This document shows, in pieces, positions 43,382-52,323 of a DNA stretch of 64,000 nucleotides (position 1 is the stretch's first letter; each line of letters starts with the position of its first letter). This stretch comes from an uncultured Maribacter sp. (lineage in GTDB: Bacteria > Bacteroidota > Bacteroidia > Flavobacteriales > Flavobacteriaceae). The position numbers were made by a program, and so were the translations under genes. The DNA lies in contig NZ_CANMDU010000008.1 in assembly GCF_947496775.1 (NCBI RefSeq), positions 1 through 64,000 of the forward strand, read 5' to 3'. The notes beneath the pieces are model-generated. The model saw nothing but the letters and a program-made list of their open reading frames with translations, had not been told where the DNA came from and did not search any database.

Positions 43382-44452
43382 ATGGAATTAATCTATAAGC
43401 CAAAATTACCGCAAGAAAAACATCCCATCTACATTATCGGAGCAGGTGGCATCGTCAAAGATGCCCACCTACCCGCTTACAAAAATGCTGGCTTTCTTGT
43501 TAAAGGCATCACCAATAGAACAAAACAACGTGCTACAAATTTGGCAAACTTATATACCATTCCTAATGTTTATAATAATGTTAAAGAAATGGTCGCTGCT
43601 GCCCCGAATAATGCGATTTACGACCTTACTTTAATGCCTAGCCAATTTGTCGAAACATTAGAATTATTGCCGAATAAAGCTGCTGTGCTTATTCAGAAAC
43701 CTATGGGGGATAATTATGAGCAAACATTAGAAATTTTAAAAGTATGTCGCAGAAAAGAGTTTAAAGCAGCTGTAAATTGCCAAATGAGGTATGCCCCCTA
43801 TGTTATGGCTTCTAAATACCTCATAAACAAAGGGTTGATTGGTGAATTATATGATTTTGAAGTAAGACTAACAACCCATACGCCTTGGGAATATTTTCCA
43901 AACGTAGTTAATCATCCTCGTTTAGAGATACAACAACACAGTATTCATTATATAGATTTAATTCGTTCATTTTTAGGTAACCCCGGTAAAGTGTACTCAA
44001 AAACACTCCGTAATCCTGGAAAGACAATGTCTTCCACACGAACTACCACAATTATGGATTATAATGATACCATCCGCGCAATTATCAACACCAATCATGA
44101 TCATAATTTCGGAGAAAAAAACCAAGAGAGTTTTATAAAATGGGAAGGCACTAAAGGTGCAATTAAATCGCGAATTGGCTTATTACTAGATTATCCCAAA
44201 GGAAAACCAGATTTATTTCAGTACTGCATTCTAAAAGAAGATGAAGACCCAAAATGGATAGAAGTAGAATTAGAGGGTTCCTGGTTTCCAGATGCTTTTG
44301 TTGGCACCATGGCTTCATTAATGTGTTATGTAGAAGGTTCTACTAAAGAACTTCCTACTAGCGTAGAAGATGTAGTACATTCAATGGCGGTTGTAGAAGC
44401 AGCATACCAATCAAACAATGAAGGAGGCGCAAAACCTAATTATAATATTTAA
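43382..44452 (+). CDS. Gfo/Idh/MocA family oxidoreductase
   Basis: The protein has 356 residues. The Rossmann dinucleotide motif is IIGAGGIVKDAHLPAY (19-34), followed by VKGITNRTK and a Gfo/Idh C-terminal domain with LINKGLIGELYDFEVRLTTH and QHSIHYIDLIRSFLG. In the family the EKP motif supplies the catalytic Lys; here it reads QKP (Q105-K106-P107), keeping the Lys but losing the usual Glu. The HxxD-like pair around HYIDLI is kept. These enzymes oxidise or reduce sugars and inositols with NAD(P), often producing lactones. Placed between CoA-transferases and MaoC, it probably acts on the sugar-derived substrate of the cluster. Confidence 0.9.
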   Translation: MELIYKPKLPQEKHPIYIIGAGGIVKDAHLPAYKNAGFLVKGITNRTKQRATNLANLYTIPNVYNNVKEMVAAAPNNAIYDLTLMPSQFVETLELLPNKAAVLIQKPMGDNYEQTLEILKVCRRKEFKAAVNCQMRYAPYVMASKYLINKGLIGELYDFEVRLTTHTPWEYFPNVVNHPRLEIQQHSIHYIDLIRSFLGNPGKVYSKTLRNPGKTMSSTRTTTIMDYNDTIRAIINTNHDHNFGEKNQESFIKWEGTKGAIKSRIGLLLDYPKGKPDLFQYCILKEDEDPKWIEVELEGSWFPDAFVGTMASLMCYVEGSTKELPTSVEDVVHSMAVVEAAYQSNNEGGAKPNYNI

Positions 44453-44461
44453 AAATGCAAT

Positions 44462-44917
44462 ATGCATATACTATCTAGATTTTTTGAAGACTATACCCTA
44501 AACAGTAAAAGAGAAACTTTAGGAAGAACAATAACGGAAACAGATTTTGTAGTTCATGCCGGGCATACGGGAGATTATTTTCCTCACCATATGGATACTG
44601 AATGGTGTAAAGAACAGCCGTTTAAGCAACGTATTGCGCATGGCACTTTAACCTTTAGTGTTGGGATTGGAATGACGGCTACCGAAATAAATCCAGAAGC
44701 TTTTTCTAAAGGCTATGACCGTTTACGATTTATTAAACCAGTTTATATAGGAGATACTATAAGAGTTGTGGTTACCATTAGCGAGAAAAAAGAGTCTAAA
44801 AAACCAGAACTAGGTCAAGTTAATGAGCATGTAGAAATTTTTAATCAAAAAAATGAACTTGTATTGGTCTGTGATCATATTCTATTAGCTAAAAAGAGAG
44901 CATATACAAAATTATAA
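44462..44917 (+). CDS. MaoC family dehydratase/hydratase
   Basis: A 151-residue single-domain hot-dog protein of the MaoC group. The hydratase motif appears as [11 protein letters not shown], where Asp and the His five residues later match the catalytic pair of (R)-specific enoyl-CoA hydratases. It is followed by [20 protein letters not shown] and [18 protein letters not shown]. MaoC enzymes hydrate or dehydrate acyl-CoA thioesters, which fits the two CoA-transferases upstream. It starts 9 bp after the dehydrogenase gene and is followed 12 bp later by the GH29 gene. The proposed substrate, a hydroxyacyl-CoA derived from a sugar acid, is inference. Confidence 0.92.
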   Translation: MHILSRFFEDYTLNSKRETLGRTITETDFVVHAGHTGDYFPHHMDTEWCKEQPFKQRIAHGTLTFSVGIGMTATEINPEAFSKGYDRLRFIKPVYIGDTIRVVVTISEKKESKKPELGQVNEHVEIFNQKNELVLVCDHILLAKKRAYTKL

Positions 44918-44929
44918 AATTAAAAAAAT

Positions 44930-46489
44930 ATGAAATTTTTTATAATAGGATTACTTACAACAGCCCTAGTTTCTTGTGGAACTAATCAGAAAAAGGAAAC
45001 CAAAAAGAATACTCCCCAAAAAGATTCTGTAAAATATACCAGAAATTGGGAGTCTCTAAAAAAACACAAGACACCTGATTGGTTTTTAGATGCCAAATTT
45101 GGTATTTATTGTCATTGGGGTCCATATTCCGTTCCTGCTTATGAAACAGAATGGTATGCGCATTGGATGTACGTAAATAAAGACAACCCAGAGGCTAAAA
45201 AAGGGAAAGCGCATAAAATTCATGATTATCATGTAAAAAAGTATGGTCCGTTAGATAAATTTGGTTACAAAGATTTTATTCCCATGTTTAAAGCGGAGAA
45301 ATTTGATGCAGCCGAGTGGGCAGATTTATTTCAAAAAGCTGGAGCAAAATTTGCCGGTCCAGTATCCGAACATGCTGATGGTTTCGCCATGTGGGATAGC
45401 GATTTAACAAAATGGGATTCTAAAGACATGGGACCTAAAAGGGATGTTATGGGAGAATTATCTAAAGAAATTCGTAAACGTGACATGAAATTTATTGCAA
45501 CATTCCATCGTCATTGGTTATTTGGATGGTACCCAACTTGGGATGAAACCACTGATGCATCCAAACCAGAATATGCAGGTTTATATGGACCTAAGTTAAA
45601 AAAAGGGGATAACAAAATGCCAAAAAGTAAACATCAGTTAGATAATGGCGATCAAAGTTATTATCCGGTAGCGGATAAAGATTTCAATGATGAGTGGTTA
45701 AACAGATTAAAAGAAATCATTGATAAATACAATCCAGATTTAGTATGGTTTGATAATAAAATGGATGTAATTAGTGAAGAACACAGAAAAGAATTTTTAG
45801 AGTATTATTACAATTATGCTGATAAGAACAAGCAGGAGGTTGTCTCTACTTATAAATTTTATGATTTTGCAAAAGGTTCTGCTATTTATGATTTAGAAAG
45901 AGCCAGAATGAGCGAAAAAAAAGACTTCCCTTGGTTAACAGATGATTCTATAGATTGGAACGCTTGGTCTCATATTAGTAATCCAAAATATAAATCTACT
46001 AACCGATTAATAGACTTTCTAGTAGATGTAGTAAGTAAAAATGGAGCCGTACTACTAAATATTACCCCTAGAGCAGACGGAACCATTCCGGAACCTGTAA
46101 AAGAACGGTTGCTAGAAATGGGGCAATGGTTAAAAGTCAATGGAGAGGCCATTTATGGGACACGAACTTTTGAAATATATGGCGAAGGAGATGCTAAAGT
46201 AGTAGAAGGACATTTAAGCGAGCAAAAAAATGCCGATAATACATCAAAAGATATAAGGTTTACAACCAAGGGAAATGTTTTATATGCTACCGTACTAGAT
46301 TGGCCTCAAGAAGAAGAGCTGGTAATAAAGTCCTTAAAAAAAGGAAATACATTAAATAAAAACCGAATTACTTCTATTCAAATGCTAGGAAATGAAGGAG
46401 ACCTAAAGTTTCATGAAAAAGAAGATGGATTACATATAGTTTTACCAAAAAAAACAGGGAAACATGCCTTTTGTTTTAGAATAAATTAA
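44930..46489 (+). CDS. GH29 alpha-L-fucosidase-family lipoprotein
   Basis: The protein has 519 residues and a lipoprotein signal (FIIGLLTTALVSC, C16). GH29 signatures include WFLDAKFGIYCHWGPYSVPA, EWYAHWMY, AGAKFAGPVSEHADGFAMWD and NPDLVWFDNKMD, whose Asp near 275 is the expected nucleophile. LLNITPRADGTIPEPVKERL then leads to WLKVNGEAIYGTR and a C-terminal beta domain. GH29 enzymes remove alpha-L-fucose; some members release alpha-L-galactose, which has the same stereochemistry and occurs in red-algal galactans. It is the last gene before a terminator at 46508-46538, and its product faces the periplasm or surface, feeding the transporter of the cluster. Confidence 0.92.
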   Translation: MKFFIIGLLTTALVSCGTNQKKETKKNTPQKDSVKYTRNWESLKKHKTPDWFLDAKFGIYCHWGPYSVPAYETEWYAHWMYVNKDNPEAKKGKAHKIHDYHVKKYGPLDKFGYKDFIPMFKAEKFDAAEWADLFQKAGAKFAGPVSEHADGFAMWDSDLTKWDSKDMGPKRDVMGELSKEIRKRDMKFIATFHRHWLFGWYPTWDETTDASKPEYAGLYGPKLKKGDNKMPKSKHQLDNGDQSYYPVADKDFNDEWLNRLKEIIDKYNPDLVWFDNKMDVISEEHRKEFLEYYYNYADKNKQEVVSTYKFYDFAKGSAIYDLERARMSEKKDFPWLTDDSIDWNAWSHISNPKYKSTNRLIDFLVDVVSKNGAVLLNITPRADGTIPEPVKERLLEMGQWLKVNGEAIYGTRTFEIYGEGDAKVVEGHLSEQKNADNTSKDIRFTTKGNVLYATVLDWPQEEELVIKSLKKGNTLNKNRITSIQMLGNEGDLKFHEKEDGLHIVLPKKTGKHAFCFRIN

Positions 46490-46507
46490 AAAAAATTATG
46501 TATTTCA

Positions 46508-46538
46508 AAAAAGGGTAATACAATCCATTACCCTTTTT
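46508..46538 (+). terminator. Terminator after the GH29 gene
   Basis: AAAAAGGGTAAT (46508-46519) pairs perfectly with 46527-46538 across the 7-base loop ACAATCC, and the 3' arm ends in five T. It closes the run that starts at the RhaT-like gene and separates it from the GH2 gene. Confidence 0.85.
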
Positions 46539-46693
46539 AGTTGAATTTCATTTTAACCCCCTTAAAAATACACTGTTTGTTCTTTTATCTACAACAAATG
46601 AGTAATCTAGCATCTTTTAAGCTTTAATATTTTTAGCAAGATATTTTATAAAGTAACTTTAATAAATAAAAGATAAAAATTAAAATATCTACT

Positions 46694-49180
46694 ATGAATT
46701 TCTCTAGAATTTATCATATAACCTTAACCTTTACCCTTCTATTTTTACTTGCATCTTGCTCCAGAAAAACAGAAACAGAAGATTTTATCAAAGACCTAAG
46801 TTTTAATAAAGATTGGTTATTTTCTAAAGGAGACATGCAAGGAAATAAAATTAGTATAGATGATACCAATTGGCTAAAACTTAACCTCCCGCACGACTGG
46901 GCCATTGAAGGTCCTTTTGACAAAAAATATAATGCCAGAACAGGCGGACTTCCTGTTCATGGCGAAGCCTGGTATAGAAAACACTTTACTATAGATAAGA
47001 AATTAAAAGGAAAACAAATATCTGTAGAGTTTGATGGCGCAATGAATAATGCTAAGGTTTGGGTAAATGATGAATACATTGGTGAAAGACCCTATGGATA
47101 CATCGGTTTTGAATTCGATATTACTAAAAATATTAACTATGGAGAGGACAATGTAATTTCTGTACAACTTACTCCTGAAGACCTAGCTGCAAGATGGTAT
47201 TCTGGAGCAGGCATCTACAGAAATGTTCGCTTAAAAATAAATAATCCAATTTACATTCCTCAATACGGTACTTATATCACCACTCCCGAAGTTTCTTCCG
47301 AAAATGCACAAGTAAACATTAAAACATCCATTAAAAACACTTCAGAAGATGCGACTGTTTCTTTAAAAACAGAAATTAAAGACAACAAAGGAAACATTAT
47401 AGCTATAAACAATAAAAATGTATCTGTTTCTAATCATACGGATAAGACGGAAGATATAATACTAAATGTAGAAAATCCGAAATTATGGAGTATTGATTCC
47501 CCTATATTATATACAGCTATTACATCCATCATTAAAGATAACACTACTATAGATCAATACGAAACAACATTTGGAATAAGAACTATAGAATTTGATAAAG
47601 AAAAAGGGTTTTTACTTAATAACAAGCCTGTTGAACTAAACGGTGTTTGTATGCACCATGATCAAGGAGCTCTAGGTACGGCTATAAATTTTAGAGCAAA
47701 ACAAAGACAAATGGAAATTATGCAAAGTATGGGTGTAAACGCCCTCCGTACAAGTCATAACCCTCCATCTCCCGAGATTTTAAAAGCATGTGATGAACTA
47801 GGAATTGTAGTTATTGTAGAAGCTTTTGACGAATGGAAAATGGGGAAAGTTCCAAACGGATATAGTAAATACTTTGATAAATGGCATGAAAAGGATTTAA
47901 GAGATATGATTAAGAGAGATAGAAACCATCCTTCCGTAATTATGTGGAGTATAGGTAATGAAATACTTGAACAAAGTAAAAAAGACGGCTGGAAATTAAC
48001 AAAACACTTAAATGACATTTGCCACGATGAAGATAACACAAGACCAACTACGGCAGGATTTAACTACTTCCCTGCGCCTTTTACTAATAAGCTAGCGCAA
48101 CAAATTGATATCGTAGGCATGAATTATTGGCCAGAAAATTATGGCGAAATTTTAGAAGAAAATCCAAATATGATAATTTACGGTTCTGAAACTTCTTCTA
48201 TGACAAGTAGCAGAGGTGTTTATCATTTACCTATTACGTATAAGGAAAAACACGAAACCAATCATGTTAGTAGTTATGATGCTATTGTAGGTCCGTCTTG
48301 GGCATATTTACCGGATGCTGAATTTGATGCTCAAGCAAAAGAACCAAAATCCTTAGGGGAGTTCATTTGGACAGGATTTGATTACCTTGGGGAACCAACG
48401 CCATATGGTGGCAGAGATAATTCCACCAATGGCTACTGGAACGACGATTGGCCTTCTAAATCTTCTTATTTTGCTCCTGTAGATTTATGTGGTTTCCCAA
48501 AAGACCGCTATTATTTATACCAAAGTCAGTGGACAAAAGAACCTATGGTTCATGTTCTCCCCCATTGGAATTGGAAAGGCATGGAAAACAAAAAAATACC
48601 AGTCTTTGCTTATACCAATGGAGATGAAGCCGAATTATTTGTAAACGGAAAATCTTACGGAAAAAAGATAAAGGGTAAAGATTTAACTGAAATTCCCGCT
48701 GAATATCATGGATTTGAAAAAGGAATGTATAAATCTAAATACAGATTATCATGGAATGTTCCATATACGGAAGGAGAATTAAAAGTTATAGCCTACGAAA
48801 AGGGGAGAAAAGTAGCTACTGATATTGTTAAAACAGCAGGTGCTCCTAATAAAATTAATTTAAAAGCAGATAGACAAAAAATAACAGCAAATGGAGAGGA
48901 TCTTTCTTTTATTACAGTAAGTATTACAGATAAAGACGGTAACCTATGTCCCCGCGCAAATAATTTAGTAGAATTTAAAGTTACGGGAGAGGGTTCTATC
49001 GCAGCCGTTGGCAATGGAGATCAAACGTCTTTAGCATCTTTTCAGGCAAATAACAGAAAAGCTTTTAATGGTCTATGTTTACTTGTTATAAAATCCAATG
49101 AAAATTCTGGAAAAATACACATCGAAGCAACTTCCAAAGGGTTAAACCTAGCAAAAATTACAATTACATCTGAAAAATAA
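46694..49180 (+). CDS. GH2 beta-galactosidase-type lipoprotein
   Basis: The protein has 828 residues and a lipoprotein signal (FTLLFLLASC). The order is a sugar-binding jelly roll (LNLPHDWAIEGPFDKKYNA, ARTGGLPVHGEAWYRKHF), an Ig-like domain, a TIM barrel, DUF4982 (about 620-690) and a C-terminal Big-type domain. The barrel carries ALRTSHNPPSPEILKACDEL, the acid/base Glu in WSIGNEI near residue 422 and the nucleophile Glu in IIYGSETSS near 498. The family acts on terminal beta-galactosides, sometimes beta-glucuronides or mannosides. It follows the cluster terminator and has its own spacer, but the same direction and theme suggest co-regulation. Confidence 0.93.
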   Translation: MNFSRIYHITLTFTLLFLLASCSRKTETEDFIKDLSFNKDWLFSKGDMQGNKISIDDTNWLKLNLPHDWAIEGPFDKKYNARTGGLPVHGEAWYRKHFTIDKKLKGKQISVEFDGAMNNAKVWVNDEYIGERPYGYIGFEFDITKNINYGEDNVISVQLTPEDLAARWYSGAGIYRNVRLKINNPIYIPQYGTYITTPEVSSENAQVNIKTSIKNTSEDATVSLKTEIKDNKGNIIAINNKNVSVSNHTDKTEDIILNVENPKLWSIDSPILYTAITSIIKDNTTIDQYETTFGIRTIEFDKEKGFLLNNKPVELNGVCMHHDQGALGTAINFRAKQRQMEIMQSMGVNALRTSHNPPSPEILKACDELGIVVIVEAFDEWKMGKVPNGYSKYFDKWHEKDLRDMIKRDRNHPSVIMWSIGNEILEQSKKDGWKLTKHLNDICHDEDNTRPTTAGFNYFPAPFTNKLAQQIDIVGMNYWPENYGEILEENPNMIIYGSETSSMTSSRGVYHLPITYKEKHETNHVSSYDAIVGPSWAYLPDAEFDAQAKEPKSLGEFIWTGFDYLGEPTPYGGRDNSTNGYWNDDWPSKSSYFAPVDLCGFPKDRYYLYQSQWTKEPMVHVLPHWNWKGMENKKIPVFAYTNGDEAELFVNGKSYGKKIKGKDLTEIPAEYHGFEKGMYKSKYRLSWNVPYTEGELKVIAYEKGRKVATDIVKTAGAPNKINLKADRQKITANGEDLSFITVSITDKDGNLCPRANNLVEFKVTGEGSIAAVGNGDQTSLASFQANNRKAFNGLCLLVIKSNENSGKIHIEATSKGLNLAKITITSEK

Positions 49181-49182
49181 CC

Positions 49183-50247
49183 TCATAAATAATTCCTATT
49201 CAAAAAAACTATACAAACAGGTGATTTTACCTCTGTATTTCTAAGTTTTTCTTTTAGCACACCACTACTAGAATCTATACTATAAACAACTAGCTCATTA
49301 GAATCTTGGAGACAAGCAAACAACCATTTTCCATCCTTACTAATATTAAACTCTCGAAGAGTTTTTCCTTTTACTTTTTGATAACCCAAAAGAGTTAAAT
49401 AATCCTCTTCTATTTTAAAAATGGTTATAGCATCAATAGTTCTATTCGCTACATATAAGTAGTTTCCATTAGGATGCAATCTTATAGCCGAACCACTCGG
49501 AATACCCTTAAATGAAGATGGTAAAGAAGGATAGGATGCTATATGCTCCCATCTATTTTTATTATTTTTTATGATACACACATCACCATTTAACTCATTC
49601 ATTACATAACCAGAAGTTCCTTTTTTATTAAAAACCATGTGTCGAGGGCCATTACCTTTGGGTAAAACTATATCGGATAGATAATCTTTGACTATTTGTT
49701 TATCTGCGATTTTGTATGCTTTAATTGTATCTATCCCTAAATCTGGAACATAAATGCTAACACCGTTCGGGTGTATTGCTATTTGGTGTGCATGCGGACC
49801 TTCTTGCCTTGTTTTATTTATACTACTACCATTATGTCTAAAAGTATGAGCTGCCTCTGAAATTATTCCGCCTCCTTCTATTTTATAACTATGAATATCT
49901 CCAGTTTCATAGCAAGCCACAAAAACAAAATTATCTGTACAACTAAGGTGGCAAGGTAGTCCCCCAAAAATTTCTTGTTCACAGATAAAATCTAAAGAAT
50001 AATCATCCTTAATTGCAAATGATTTTAATTTTGGCTTTTTCGTCTTTACAATCTCCGTTATTGTATACAAAAACTTGTTATCGCTACTAATGACAATATA
50101 TGCAGGATTTGCTATTCCAACAATATGCAGTAATTCTATTTTTAATTTAACTTCATCAAAAGACAACACATAAATTCCTTCTCCGGTTCCTCCAAAGGCA
50201 GGTGTAATCATTTCCGTATAGGAGCCTAAATAAAAAACGTACTTCAT
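49183..50247 (-). CDS. Lactonase family (7-bladed propeller) protein
   Basis: A 354-residue protein of the YbhE/Pgl-type lactonase family. It opens MKYVFYLGSYTE, and blade repeats include GIANPAYIVISSDNKFLYTI, EGPHAHQIAIHPNGVSIYVP, LPKGNGPRHMVFNKKGTSGY and GYQKVKGKTLREFNISKDGK. The conserved GPHAH and GPRHM motifs contribute to the active centre in the family. No signal peptide, so cytoplasmic. Family members hydrolyse 6-phosphogluconolactone or other aldonolactones. It converges on the GH2 gene with 2 bp between stops. Next to a Gfo/Idh dehydrogenase it could open the lactone that enzyme makes. Confidence 0.9.
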   Translation of the reverse strand: MKYVFYLGSYTEMITPAFGGTGEGIYVLSFDEVKLKIELLHIVGIANPAYIVISSDNKFLYTITEIVKTKKPKLKSFAIKDDYSLDFICEQEIFGGLPCHLSCTDNFVFVACYETGDIHSYKIEGGGIISEAAHTFRHNGSSINKTRQEGPHAHQIAIHPNGVSIYVPDLGIDTIKAYKIADKQIVKDYLSDIVLPKGNGPRHMVFNKKGTSGYVMNELNGDVCIIKNNKNRWEHIASYPSLPSSFKGIPSGSAIRLHPNGNYLYVANRTIDAITIFKIEEDYLTLLGYQKVKGKTLREFNISKDGKWLFACLQDSNELVVYSIDSSSGVLKEKLRNTEVKSPVCIVFLNRNYL

Positions 50248-50281
50248 AAATTAATCTTTACCCCAATAATTTAGAAAAGAA

Positions 50282-50674
50282 TTACAAATTTTCTATTTCT
50301 ATTTTCTTGGCTTCAACATTACCCAATAAATTTAACTCCAAGAACTGTTTATAAATGATTTGTTTTTCTTTATTAGTAAAAATTTTATCCTGAAACCAAT
50401 CGACTGCTTTTATTTTTTCATTTTCTATCTGGGCTTGCCTAATAGCATTTAAAGAAACTAAATGCCAATGCGTTGCATAATCCCTATAAACAGAATAACC
50501 AACATCATCCATGATATAAGAAATTTTCGGATCATTTTTTAAACGAACTCCATTTTTTAAGATAGCCAAAGTTTTAGTAGTTTTAACTACTACAGAAAAG
50601 GAATATCTAGCTAAATCTTCAAAACCATCACGCTTTACATTGTACACCTTATCCCCTATTTCTAATATTTTCAT
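50282..50674 (-). CDS. Hypothetical protein
   Basis: A 130-residue cytoplasmic protein. The N-terminal half is rich in beta strands (MKILEIGDKVYNVKRDGFED, FSVVVKTTKTLAILKNGVRL) and looks like an SH3-like barrel. The middle contains YSVYRDYATHWHLVSLNAIR, and the end is a helical charged stretch (VDWFQDKIFTNKEKQIIYKQ). I do not recognise the family. The gene lies 34 bp before the start of the lactonase gene on the same strand, so the two may be co-transcribed. Confidence 0.6.
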   Translation of the reverse strand: MKILEIGDKVYNVKRDGFEDLARYSFSVVVKTTKTLAILKNGVRLKNDPKISYIMDDVGYSVYRDYATHWHLVSLNAIRQAQIENEKIKAVDWFQDKIFTNKEKQIIYKQFLELNLLGNVEAKKIEIENL

Positions 50675-50865
50675 TATTTTTTTTTAAAAGCAATCAAAAA
50701 TAAAATCTTAGACTATACTATTCCCAATCGGCCAATAAAATTTATAAACAATATTACTATACTTCTTCCCAAATTAGTTTTTGCACCCGTTGTTTATTTT
50801 CTTTTTAATATAATAAAGCCCTTCTTAATTAAAATATATGCATTTTTGCAATCTAAATAACACCT

Positions 50866-51444
50866 ATGTCATTAGAAAGGGAATTAAAAAAAAGATCTGG
50901 CAATTCGTGTGAATTATGTAAGGCGGTTGAAGCCCTACAGGTATACGAAGTTACCCCTAAGGGTCCAGGAAGTATTACAGAATCTATATACGCCTGTAAA
51001 ACTTGTATAGATCAAATAGAAAACCCTAAAGAAACAAATGCAAATCATTGGAGATGCTTAAATGATAGTATGTGGAGTGAACAAATTGCTGTTAAAGTAA
51101 TTGCATGGCGCATGCTCTCGAGATTAAGAAAAGAAGGCTGGACACAAGATTTATTAGATATGCTGTATCTTGAAGAAGAAGAACTAAAATGGGCTCAGGC
51201 AACGGGTGAAGGAGATGATCCAGAAGACAAGATAATTCACAGAGATAGTAATGGTGTTATAATTAACGTAGGAGATAGCGTTGTTCTAATAAAAGATTTA
51301 CCCGTAAAAGGGTCTAGTATGGTAGCTAAAAGAGGTACAGCTGTACGCAGAGTCTCTTTAGATCATGAAAACGCAGAATACATTGAAGGAAAAGTTGATG
51401 GCATACAAATAGTAATAATTACTAAATATGTAAAAAAAATATAA
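50866..51444 (+). CDS. PhnA/YjdM-like zinc-ribbon protein
   Basis: The protein has 192 residues. An N-terminal zinc ribbon has CELC (C15, C18) and CKTC (C44, C47), followed by a helical segment (WSEQIAVKVIAWRMLSRLRK) and the C-terminal PhnA domain: DSNGVIINVGDSVVLIKDLP, VKGSSMVAKRGTAVRRV, VDGIQIVIITKYVKK. In spite of the name, PhnA-family proteins are not phosphonate enzymes and their role is unknown. It is intact, monocistronic, and not functionally tied to the genes on either side. Confidence 0.92.
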   Translation: MSLERELKKRSGNSCELCKAVEALQVYEVTPKGPGSITESIYACKTCIDQIENPKETNANHWRCLNDSMWSEQIAVKVIAWRMLSRLRKEGWTQDLLDMLYLEEEELKWAQATGEGDDPEDKIIHRDSNGVIINVGDSVVLIKDLPVKGSSMVAKRGTAVRRVSLDHENAEYIEGKVDGIQIVIITKYVKKI

Positions 51445-51503
51445 GTTGTAATATCTTTTTAATGCGCCCGTTACATATTATAAACCTCTGATAATAGATT
51501 TAT

Positions 51504-52244
51504 ATGTTTAGTTTTTTCCAAAAGAAAACTTTTTTAATAGACCACTTAAATGGTTTTATAGATATTCATAACCATATTTTGCCTGGGATTGATGATGGTG
51601 CAAAAACTGTAGAAGAATCTATAAAACTTATCAAAGAATTTTCGGAATTTGGTGTTACCAATTTTATAGCAACGCCACATATAATGGATAATTACTATCC
51701 AAATAATTTAAAAACAGTAACCAAGTCTTTAAACAAGTTAAATAAACAACTTAAAGGTGAAAAATTAAATAATGTCACTATCACTGCCGCTGCAGAACAT
51801 ATGATTGATGCTAATTTTGAAGTAATTTTAGAAAAAGGAGAGGTAATCCCTATTTTAAAAAATTATTTATTGGTAGAAATGTCATATTTACAAGCTTCTA
51901 TCAATTTTGAGAATGCCATACAAAAAATTGCAGAAAGGCGTTTTTTTCCAATTCTTGCTCATCCAGAGCGTTATGTGTATTTACATTCTAAATTTGGAAA
52001 GTACGAGAAATATAAAAGCAAAGGTATTATGTTCCAATTAAATTTGCTTTCTCTAAGTAACTATTATGGTAAAGATGTTCAACAAATGGCTAACAAATTA
52101 TTAAATGAAGGCTTATTAGATTTTGTTGGAACAGACGTACATAATATACGCCAATTAAATAGCTTAAAAGAAATAAAGCTAACAAAAAAACAATTAGATA
52201 AAGTATTACCAATTATTGATACTACAATTCAAAGTTTCTATTAA
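51504..52244 (+). CDS. Tyrosine-protein phosphatase of the CpsB/YwqE type
   Basis: A 246-residue PHP-fold phosphatase. The metal-binding motif is FIDIHNHILPGIDDGAK (H22, H24, with D30/D31), followed by FIATPHIMDN, a central AAEHMIDANF, FPILAHPERYVYLH and FVGTDVHNI. CpsB-type enzymes remove phosphate from the C-terminal tyrosines of BY-kinases and so control capsule length and export. The cognate Wzc-like kinase is the next gene, encoded convergently beyond a shared terminator. This arrangement is common in Flavobacteriaceae polysaccharide loci. Confidence 0.93.
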   Translation: MFSFFQKKTFLIDHLNGFIDIHNHILPGIDDGAKTVEESIKLIKEFSEFGVTNFIATPHIMDNYYPNNLKTVTKSLNKLNKQLKGEKLNNVTITAAAEHMIDANFEVILEKGEVIPILKNYLLVEMSYLQASINFENAIQKIAERRFFPILAHPERYVYLHSKFGKYEKYKSKGIMFQLNLLSLSNYYGKDVQQMANKLLNEGLLDFVGTDVHNIRQLNSLKEIKLTKKQLDKVLPIIDTTIQSFY

Positions 52245-52254
52245 AAAACGAAAT

Positions 52255-52306
52255 TATATAAACATAAAAAAACACCTTAGCTAAGGTGTTTTTTTATGTT
52301 TATATA
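52255..52306. terminator. 52-bp perfect palindrome, bidirectional terminator
   Basis: Each 26-base arm (52255-52280 and 52281-52306) is an exact complement of the other, meeting at CTTAGCTAAG. T-runs lie within the hairpin arms on both strands. It sits between the convergent phosphatase and kinase genes and ends both transcripts. Confidence 0.9.
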
Positions 52307-52323
52307 TAATAACTAAATTTTAT

